Origin: Gnetum montanum
Taxonomy: Eukaryota; Streptophyta; Gnetopsida; Gnetales; Gnetaceae
Direction of reading: 5' to 3'
Assembly: GCA_015680685.1 (NCBI GenBank)
Contig: MNCI01035818.1
Location: 1-64,000 of the forward strand
DNA length: 64,000 nucleotides
Shown here: positions 55,607-64,000 of the stretch, one piece after another
How positions within the stretch are numbered: position 1 is the first letter of the stretch
Layout of the letters: the number at the start of each line of letters is the position of its first letter
Notes under the pieces: generated by a model
Databases searched by the model: none
Told to the model about the DNA's origin: nothing
Seen by the model: the letters and a program-made list of their open reading frames with translations, nothing else
Made by a program: the position numbers and the translations under genes

Positions 55607-57480
55607 GACTAAATGAAAACTTGTCCTCAAGTTCCTTACAAAATATTGGGAAGGTATGGGATTATTGATTGAACGAAAACTGATGGTGACATGGAATGAT
55701 AGACTCAAAGTACCCAATGAATGGATTGATAAACATATTAAAAAATTGGTATTCATAACCATTGTGGTGAACACTATTCATAGATGACATCCAAACCCTC
55801 ATTTGACAACTTGAAGAGAGAGAGAGAAAAGAAAATGAGGCACGTTGGTGTTGATGTTAAAAGTGTGCACATCATTGTTCATCCATGGCCATATGATCAA
55901 GTTTATTTCATGCGTAGATGCTTTTTACTCCAGTCCATCCTAGGTGCTCCCTCCTATCCCAGTCCATTGTTCATGTGAGCACCATCTTCACACACAACAT
56001 AGTCACAAATTAACAAGGATAGATAAGATAAAATGTAATTGATACCTTGCCTCAATATGAAGGACCTTGGCTAGGTTGTGGGTATGGCAGATACCAGGTT
56101 AGAGGTTTGTAACTAATAACTACCCAAGGTGTAGGGGTGAGATAAGTAATAAAATTGAAAAATTTTCAGTAGGCCCCATGACTAAGAGTGAAACTTTGGT
56201 AGCATTAGGATGGAACAAAAGAATAAGAAAGATGAGAGAAATAATCAATGTTGAAGCCAATAAAAAAAAAAGATGGATGTCATGGATGGGGTGAAATAAG
56301 AAATAGTTGATTACATGAAATGTTTAAGGGAAAGAGCTTAACAAGTGCACCAAAAAGGAATGCTAGTGGGTCCTTTTCAAAGTAGGTTCATGTCCTTTAT
56401 GTCCTAAAAAACCCATAAACCAAAGAGTCCATAGGCTCTAGGAATGACATATGGAGACAATGGTTAAGAACTTACCCACAAGAGTGTACCAAAGAATAAC
56501 AATGTGTCAACCAAGATATATACTAATCATAAAAGTGGCAATGAGGTGGAATATGGGAGAAATATGGAAAGAAAAGAAAAGAAAAAATGGAATGGGGTCC
56601 CCAAAATCAAGGTTGTGTAAAGTCCCTTGTGTATTGTGTGGTTAAGGAGACTTAATAAAATTTTGTTCAAATCCAGATTCAGACTAATCACATCTAGTGA
56701 CCTCGCATCAACACACTTGACTAACCTATTCTCCTAAAGCAACAAGAATGCTTTTATAGAGAAACTACCATTTCAACAAGAGAAGAATAGAGGAGCAGGA
56801 AGCAAGAAAGGGCCTTAGTTAGAGGGAACCTTTAGGCATGGGTAACATGTCTTTCCAGTGCCATAACAAGTGCTTGTAGCCTATGTTTCTTTATTATGTC
56901 TAAGGGGTGTGCTTTGAATTCCTACTAGTTTTTTTTCCTTTTAGAGTGAGAACCAAATCATGCAAAGACTTATTTGATTTAGTGATATTGGTCAATAGCG
57001 AAATGGTAGAAAACCTATGAAAAACATCCAAGTACCCAAGAGAATAGCCAACACAAATGTGTTGAATCCCCTTGAAGTCACATCCTTTTCAATCCATTTG
57101 AATCGTTTCTTGGTAGGAAGAATACCAAGCCACCAATTCATTAATAAGTTTTCTTAGAAAAAGGTACAATACATTTCCAAAACAAAGGAAGACCATAGAG
57201 TTGTATGGATGAATGGATGACGTGGACTCATTGCCTGTTTTATCAAAAGAACCCATATCTTAGCACTAACATTAAAAGTCAAAGGTAAAAACTAAACATT
57301 AGCAATCAACATCATTATAGTACAATCCACCATCATGAGCACTTATTATACGATGAGTCAGAGTAATTCAAACAAAATGTAATAGAGAAAGAAATAGTAA
57401 AAAATTTTAATGATGGTCTAAAAAAAAGTAAAGATGAAGAATGTGTAAAACAAAAATGTGTAAAACAAAAAAGCAAAGGA
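55607..57480 (-). other. Element C post-integrase region
   Basis: 1.9 kb between IN and the 3' LTR. It aligns with 3600-4740 of element A. Athila elements can hold an env-like ORF here; I see only short frames and no signal peptide or membrane pattern that I trust. Confidence 0.5.
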
Positions 57481-58700
57481 AAGTAAGGGCTTAGAGTGGT
57501 AAGGGCCATCTCCCCCATGACTAAGTTGGAAGGATGAGATCCAAAATAATGAGCAAGCTTGTCCATTAATAGAGGTAGCATTAGTACTGGCCATTTTAGA
57601 CTCATGAAAAGGTTTGGTTTGCTAAATGTTGACTAATAATTTCCTATCTAGGCTTCTAGGTTTATAGATCATCATGGACCCTAAAGGAAAAGTTTCATGA
57701 ATGATATAAGGTCCTTTCCACAACATTTGAAATTTAGTTCATTGTGGCACATGTGTAGGATTCCAATAAAGAACCTTATCTCCTGGTTGATATGTAACTT
57801 TCCTAATTCTTAGGTCATGATGTTGCTTGTTAAAGGCCTTGTACAATTCATTGCATGATAGGGTAGCTAGTTAGTTTTCATCTAGTAAGTTAAGGTTCAT
57901 TAACCATTCTTTCTATGCTAGACTGAGGTCAACATTGAGGTCACATGCTATAGATAGTGTATGGAGCTTAGCTTGGATAGGAAGTGTTGGAAGTTTACCA
58001 TACACTAACTTAGGGAGAATAACCTATAGGAATTTTCCATCTGGAGTGGTATGTGAAAAGAGCATTATTTAGTTTAGTGCTCCAATATTGCCTATATTTG
58101 TTAATGGTTCATGTCAATATTTTTGTGATCTCCCTATTAGTGACCTCAGCTTGACCATTCGCTTGAGGATGATATGGTGTAGTCAGCTTATGCTTAACTC
58201 CTAAGTGTTGCATTAATTTTCAAAAGGTTGCACCTGTAAAATGTTTACCATTATCAGAAATAAGTGCATGAGGCACACCAAACCTATTTATGATTTGTTG
58301 TTGAAAAAATTGTGTAGCGGTAGATGAAGTATAGTCAGTAATAGTGACTACTGCTGCCCATTTTGTAAAATAGTCCACAACAACAATAATGTAGTCTTTT
58401 CCATTGGACATTGGTGTGATAGGCCCCATAAAATTAATACCCCAGATGTCGAAGGGTTCTACAGGTTGAATCCATTATTGTGGATCCTCCATTCTAGTAG
58501 TCATTCCCCCATCGCATTCGCAGTGCTCACAAGATTGGACGAAATGATGAGCATCCTGGAACAATGTAGGCCAATAATATCCTACAAGAAAGATTTTAAT
58601 GTTTGTTCATCTCCTAGTGTAATGACCCCCACAAGGGCCCTCATGAGTGTCTTGGAGAACTTGTAATTGATCTACATTAGGAACATATCATCAGACCAGG
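57480..58700 (-). pseudogene. Element C integrase (decayed)
   Basis: Minus strand. The zinc-binding region reads THEGPCGGHYTRR and HHFVQSCEHC at about 58500-58690. The core has [15 protein letters not shown], where the first catalytic Asp is Asn (codon 58433-58435), then [30 protein letters not shown] (second Asp kept) and YHPQANGQAEVTNREI (Glu kept). The C-terminus gives YQPGDKVLYWNPTHVPQ and FQMLWKGPYIIHETF before a Ser/Asn-rich end. The frame at 58429-58220 is its longest uninterrupted piece. Confidence 0.88.
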
Positions 58701-58769
58701 CCATCAAGACAAACCTTATAGTGGTGTCTATTGATTTCCATGAAATATTTGGCTTGGTGAAGAAACTAT

Positions 58770-59510
58770 TATTTCTTTTTAACGTCTAGGCCTTGTGGTG
58801 TTTCTTGTGTGAGAAGATAGGTAAGAATGTTATTATACTAATTTGTATCTCTAGTTAATTGATTATTTATTACACCTGTGAAGAGGAGATCATTAGGGAA
58901 GTAGTTAAACATTGGATATTTGTCCTCTTATTTGTCCCATCATAACTAAGATAAATGATCAGCAATAACATTCTTGGTGCCTTTACGATCGATCATCGTA
59001 AAATCGAACTCTTGTAAGATCATGAGCCATCATATGATGCAAGGGCTCACCATTAGTTTATTCATTAGGAATTGTATTGCACTATGATCCATGGGTGCAA
59101 ATATCTTATAGCCCAATACATAGTGCCTAAACTTTTCTAGTGCAAACACCACAACCATTAACTCTTTTTATTTTGTGGTGTAGTTGAGCTATGCACCAGT
59201 AATACTTTGACTTGCATAGTGAATGTAATAGGGCCATTTCTAGTCATCGATCTATGTAAGTACAACTCCTAAAGCAAAGTTGGACACATTAGTCATTATG
59301 TGGAATGGTTTGGACCAGTCAGGAGCTTGTAGAATGGGTGTTTCTATGAGCTTCTACTTCAAGGTTTGGAAAGCTAGCTCACATTCCTTGGTCCATTTAA
59401 AGGGTATGTCCTTCTTCATTAATTTTACCAATGGTTTTAAAATCTTGGAAAATTTCTTGATGAAGAGTCTATAATAGGCAGTATGTCCAAGGAATGATCA
59501 GATGTATTTT
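58770..59510 (-). pseudogene. Element C RNase H domain (decayed)
   Basis: The minus strand reads WPYYIHYASQSITGAQLNYT, then KELMVVVFALEKFRHYVLGY and PMDHSAIQFLMNKLMVSP. It parallels element A and matches Ty3/gypsy RNase H; unlike element A the Asp of the T-D-H motif is kept (MDHSA). TAG and TGA codons interrupt it. A spacer reaching the integrase zinc region follows (NVIADHLS, QETPQGLDV). Confidence 0.82.
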
Positions 59511-60600
59511 ATAGTTTCAAGTTGATGAGTATTCCTTGGATGACTTTAATTTTGTTAGGATCTACCTCCATCCATATTTGTGAAATTTTATGCCCTAATA
59601 CAATGCCCTCTTGGACCATTAAGTGGCTTTTATGCTAGTTGAGCCTTAGATTAGTTTCTACACATCGTTTTAGTACTTGCTCGAATTGGTCCAATGATTG
59701 TTCGAAGTTTGCTCTGTAGGTGGAGAAATCATCCGTAAAGACCTCCACATAATTCCCTATTTAATACTAAAATATACTTAAAACCACACATTGAAAGGTT
59801 TCTGGGGCATTGCACAAGCCAAACAACATATGCCTATATGCAAATGTCCCCCAAGGACTTGTGAATGTAGTCTTGGCTTGGTCTTCTAGTGCTACTTGAA
59901 TTTGATTGTACCGACTATACCATCTAGAAAACTATAATAGCAATGCCCTGCAATGGTATATAAGACTTGGTCAATAAATGGCAATGGGAAATGATCTTTA
60001 AATTTTTCCATTTTTAGTATCCTAAAGTCTATATACATCCTCCATTTACCTCCATTTTTAGGAACAATGACTAATGGGCTAACCCATTCATTGTTAGCAA
60101 TTGGGTAGATGAACCTGACTTTTAGAAGTTGGTCAATTTCTTTCTTAACTACTTGCTTAAGCTTTGGGTTCAATCACCTTTTCAGCTATTGTCAAGGCTT
60201 CATGGATGGGTTAGTGTAATTTCTATGTTAGCATATCCTAGGATCTATTCTGGTTAATTCAGGATATGACCAAGCAAAGGCTTTCAACCATTTGTTTACC
60301 ATCTTCAGTAGCATTTCTTTTTGTTGAGGAGCAAGCTTAGTGTTGATGATTACTGGTTTTCCATTTTTGAGAAATGTGTACTCCATACTAGTGGGCAATG
60401 ATTTTAACTTAAGGGGCTCTTACTTAAACTTGTCAAGAATTTCCAACTTTCCTTAATTGATATTTTCAATGTCAAGACTTGAAAGTTGGCGATGGACTTG
60501 CTCTAATGTATTTATGCTATTGATATAGGCATAAGTCAAGCTCTCAGTTGGTTCCATGCATAGAGTTGAATTGCTCTCTTAGTCAGCTATCAACCACTAG
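59510..60600 (-). pseudogene. Element C reverse transcriptase (decayed)
   Basis: Minus strand. An upstream linker reads KAFAWSYPELTRIDPRICYA. The RT then has KKEIDQLLKVRFIYPIANNE, WVSPLVIVPKNGGKWRMYID, KDHFPLPFIDQVLY and CYYSFLDG. A one-base deletion there throws the frame off before SGYNQI. Later parts give TFAYRHMLFGLCNAPETF, VEVFTDDFSTY (Met to Thr before the DD pair) and EGIVLGHKIS. The catalytic Asp pair is intact, but the frameshift kills the protein. Confidence 0.87.
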
Positions 60601-60649
60601 GTGCCTTCCTATCTCATGGCTACTGCATACAAGCATCTTTGTAAGTTAG

Positions 60650-61130
60650 TTATTTGTGAACACTGGTTGCATGCAGGCAATGTTAAATGTTGCACAAACT
60701 AGGACTTCTTCACACAGTTACATCCTATATCACTATATGCGATGCATGGAACTTTTTTCTTCTCGATCTTTTCAAATGTATTTTCTTTTGATATTTCTAG
60801 GGAAAGATCACATATTCCTAGGATTGCATCAATCGTGCTTAGCCATGCTCTTCCCATTATGATTGGGAAGTCCCCCTTACAATTGTTAACTTGAATCACT
60901 AGGAAATTAGCTAGATATGACCACCCAAAAATAGTGTTAATAATGTCTTCCACTAGTCCTAATGGGATAGTGATGGACTGGTCGACCAACTCTAAATGAA
61001 TGTTACTCTTTTTTGATGGAGGCATGTTGCAAGCTTTGTACATTTCTTGAGAGATAAAGTTAACACCAGAACCTGAATCCAAAAGAGCTTTGTAAGGATC
61101 ATTCTCAATAATTTGTAATTATATAATAGG
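60650..61130 (-). pseudogene. Element C aspartic protease
   Basis: A 127-codon open minus-strand frame (61082-60699) starts MDSGSGVNFISQEMYKACN with an intact D-S-G active site. It continues SNIHLELVDQSITIPLGLVE, then VNNCKGDFPIIMGRAWLSTI, the conserved hh-GR--L segment. This is the best preserved catalytic site in the window. The frame ends with VPCIAYSDIGCNC. Upstream the frame is continuous with a linker to gag but broken by stops. Confidence 0.85.
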
Positions 61131-61800
61131 ACTTTCAAGATTAGATAATTTCCTAAGAAGATGGCTAGATTTGATCCAATTAGTGATGGCGTGAGTTAAC
61201 ATGACAGTGTGTGTTAAGTGTGGTCTTTGGTTTGAAGAAAGTTTCGAAGATTCAAATGGTAGTGAGGTTTTTGGAGAGTTAGCCACTTGTGGTTGTAAGG
61301 ACTTGGTTGGACTATTGGTTCTAAAGAAAGGTCTTTTCTTTGATTGGTTGTCTGAACCAATAGTAGGTTGAGGATTGACAGCCCTTGTAGCGTTACATTA
61401 CTACGGCTAGCTAGGAAGCTCGCCTTGCATAGTTGGAGTAGGTGGTAGTGGAGCTAAGGGTGAGAGAGGTGTAGTTGAATGAGAAGGATAGTACATATGT
61501 TGAAAATCACTCCTAGGAGAAGGAGTTATATAGTACTCGTGAATCTGGTAGTGAGATTGAGGAGCAACGTGACTAGTAGAGTCACATGGAGAGATCAGCT
61601 GCTAAACATAATATCTGTATGGGTCAAGTTGACAGTAAGGATATTGTTGACATGGTAGTGCCATCCCCCATGATTGTGGGTGTTTCCACTATTGATACTA
61701 TTTATTTATTTGTGGTGGCACTCCACTCAAATAATATGTTAAGGGTTGGTGGAACTATCTTGGGTTACCTTGAGGATAAGGTAACCTTTTGGGTGCTTGT
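61130..61800 (-). other. Element C gag-PR linker
   Basis: Decayed low-complexity sequence corresponding to 27900-28560 of element A. No domain seen. The 83-codon plus-strand frame at 61586-61837 lies antisense to it and is not supported. Confidence 0.4.
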
Positions 61801-63820
61801 CATTTGTTTAATCATGGGTTTAGTTCATACACCCTAGACTCTTGCAGATGTGACACTATTGGGCAACATCCTTTAAGATGGTCATATTGGCATATCTCAC
61901 ATCCACCATCATTATTTATGTCTAAATCCACAACCTCTTCAATGAAGACAACTTTTCCCTTACCCTTGTTATGTGCATACTCAGCTTCTTTCTTTTTCCT
62001 TCTCTCCTGGTCATTACTTTGCTCCCTAGACTCCTCTTCTATTTTTAGAATGGTTTGAAATTTATCATCTAGGGAGTTCCATATTTGATCTACCTTTGCT
62101 AATACTTCTGATGTAGAATTTTTGAATGGGAAGGTCTTTTTATTCACCATCTCCTCAAGTGGTGACTCTTCTTCATCTTTGCAAAATCTAATTTCCTTCT
62201 TTCGGAGTGAAGGATCTCTATTGTACTCCTTTGCACTTTCTCTTTTCCTTAATTCACCTTCCTCCTTGGAAACTTGCTCCAAAAATCTTTGTATTTGGTG
62301 GACTCTGAGCTCAAATAGCCTTCCTTGGGCATAAGTCCCAAGGGTTCTTCGCATTTTGTACCTAAGCCCATCTACGAGATGATGTAGTTTTTCCTTTTTT
62401 GAGTAACCATGGCTAGGGAAACAATGTAATAACATATAATATTGGCCCATTCTAGCATCCAAGGGTTCATGTCCTCCTTGTTTCCATCATTGGATTTTCT
62501 TACATAGGTTGGATACTTAGGAGTACATTTGATACTTATCATTGAATAGCTCTAACATGGTACTCCATTGACGAATGGATTTTAGTTCTAAGGATCAGTA
62601 ACGGGTTTCCGCTTCCTTTATCAGTATCCTTGGAAAAAAATTTAAGTTTTGCCACTCATTTTCTATGTTTTGCAAGGCGCATGCATTGTGGAATGTTTGT
62701 AAATGGTTTTGAGGATCAGCATTGTATGCCCCTTCAAATCGTGGGATGTTATTCATGTATAGTCTTTTGATCCTATTGTCTTTCTAGTGGCTTTTTGGGA
62801 TTCTAACAACCTCTGATATATCTAACATACTTTGGGTGGTGAGTAGGGGTTCATCATGATCATATTTTCTATGGCATCTATGATTCCTATACTATTCCCT
62901 ACTGTCCCTTCTTTTGTGATGTGTCTCTTTGAAATGCCCTCATGCCCATTCTCGACTATTTTGACTATGATCTCTATTTCACTTACCCTTATCCTCATGG
63001 TCTTTCCCCTTGCGACTATGTTTAGATCTTGAAGAAGAGGGGGAAGGAGATGATGAAGGTGAAGAGGAAGGAGGACTAGTACCATGATGGTGCCTTTCAT
63101 CTTCTCTTTGGTGGTCATGACCTTGGTCATTGTCATGATAAGAATGTCCATCATTGTCACATGTTCATGTTCCTTTTCTAGACCCTTTTTCCATTGGTAT
63201 CAAAAACTGGATTATGGATAGTTGAATAAAGGTTCTAATATACAATTCCTTGACAAAAGTCAATGAGAGGAAAATCATTTTGTGGAAAACCTACCAAGGT
63301 AGGTTCACCATCCTATTTTTTACTTAGGACATATGGGACATCTTGAGACCACTTTCCCTTCATAGATTTGTAATGTCTCTCTTATTGTATGTCCCTTTTG
63401 CGTTGTGCCTCTGTAGATTGATAATCCCTCAAATCTTGTTCATGCACAACATACTCCGAATGTAAGTGATGCATACCAATTAGTGTGAGAGCACAAAGAA
63501 GCATGCTTGGGATTGAGCGATCAGGAGGTAGCATTATGTTACCTTCTAAATCATGCCAATGAATTTGTTCATCCTAGTGGAGGATAAAGGTAAAGTCTAG
63601 TATATACTCATCAAGATGAGCATATACCAAGCAAAACTGTTGGGGTATTAGTGGACTATCTTCTACACTTTGCATTTGAATATTCCTAGTGTCAGACCTA
63701 GGTGGTGAAGCACTCTCATAAGAAAGAGATATGATTGATTATTCAATGTGCAATACTCTCTTTTTTTGATGATTATAGGATAACCAACCCTAAGGGTTCG
63801 TTCCAATGATGGAAATATTT
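61800..63820 (-). pseudogene. Element C gag
   Basis: Minus strand. The frame at 62462-61812 (216 codons, no stop) reads MGQYYMLLHCFPSHGYSKKE, HLVDGLRYKMRRTLGTYAQG, a Glu/Lys-rich helix and CEICQYDHLKGCC, a CCHC-like zinc knuckle. Upstream at about 62480-62700 lies the capsid-like part (SIRQWSTMLELFNDKYQMYS). The N-terminal region at 62822-63160, in the charged frame, is His/Asp/Ser/Arg-rich (GHDHQREDERHHHGTSPPSS). The linear order matches the gag of element A. Confidence 0.78.
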
Positions 63821-63853
63821 CCTAAGTTCTAATCAACACACAAACAACAAAAA

Positions 63854-63871
63854 CCCCAGAAATGGTGTCAA
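63854..63871 (-). other. Primer-binding site of element C (tRNA-Asp type)
   Basis: TTGACACCATTTCTGGGG in element sense directly after the LTR, against TTGGCGCCGTTGCCGGGG; 13 of 18 match and four of the five mismatches are transitions. Confidence 0.7.
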
Positions 63872-64000
63872 TGATGAGCAGCAAGGTACCCATATGCCCA
63901 ACCATACGAATATGAGTGTTCACGCACGATCTAGTCAAACTCCAAGGATTAACTACTTATGCGCTTACATAAAACAATGATGGGCTATCCGATCATTATC
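63872..64000 (-). repeat. Element C 5' LTR (partial, cut by window end)
   Basis: It starts TGATGAGCAGCAAGGTACC and matches 54743 onward (CACGCACGATCTAGTCAAAC versus CACACACGATTTAGTCAAGC). The window ends 129 bases in. Confidence 0.8.

Larger units (their letters stand above)
54743..64000 (-). mobile_element. Element C: Athila-like Ty3/gypsy retrotransposon (continues beyond window)
   Basis: Minus strand, right to left: partial 5' LTR (63872-64000), PBS, gag, PR, RT, RNase H, IN, 3' UTR, polypurine tract and 3' LTR (54743-55597). It is the most complete Athila-like copy here and the reference for elements A and D. Athila affinity: EVFTDDFSTY, CVETNLRLN, EGIVLGHKIS in RT, and a tRNA-Asp PBS. 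Frameshifts and stops break every gene. It is inserted in the 3' LTR of element D. Confidence 0.85.

Overview
This window looks like nuclear intergenic DNA from a large plant genome, most likely a gymnosperm. That is an inference from dense nests of old Athila-like, Tat-like and Ty1/copia LTR retrotransposons, very low CpG after base 518, and coding remnants riddled with amber codons. I see no intact host gene, no tRNA or rRNA gene and no CRISPR array. Two assembly scars are visible: an N at 519, and a 24-base G run ending in N at 1930.

Layout: 1-518 is a CpG-richer unclassified segment. 530-2745 (minus) is a decayed coiled-coil accessory ORF. About 3.2-31.4 kb is element A, a minus-strand Athila-like Ty3/gypsy element: IN 4.74-5.96, RNase H and C-terminal RT 6.0-7.17, then N-terminal RT, PR, gag, PBS and LTR 26.64-31.37. 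It is split in its RT by element B (7172-26639), a 19.5 kb minus-strand Tat-like element with dual RNase H and 1.6 kb LTRs. 31853-40117 is a minus-strand Ty1/copia element (E) with LINE debris inside. 40306-54742 is element D, a plus-strand relative of A. Its 5' LTR is interrupted by B2 (about 40866-51294), a pol-less relative of B, and its 3' LTR start is interrupted by C (54743 to beyond 64000), a minus-strand relative of A.

The most unusual content is inside B. Between its gag-pro and its pol, on the opposite (plus) strand, lies a gene remnant with spliceosomal-type introns (about 16.66-19.96 kb). Its first domain resembles the FCP1/NLI-interacting-factor HAD phosphatase fold, with the catalytic aspartates missing. 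The middle is unrecognised and the C-terminus is coiled-coil-like. Splicing three of the predicted introns keeps the reading frame. Being antisense to the element's genomic RNA would explain how introns survive retrotransposition. Minisatellite blocks flank this slot; in B2 the corresponding slot holds a 181-bp tandem array instead.

Every gene here appears dead. In the ORFs where I counted, most premature stops are TAG at plausible former CAG codons, and several catalytic residues are lost by G-to-A changes. This fits long-term decay of methylated repeats. All element names (A, B, B2, C, D, E) are mine. Coordinates of decayed domains are approximate, read by eye.
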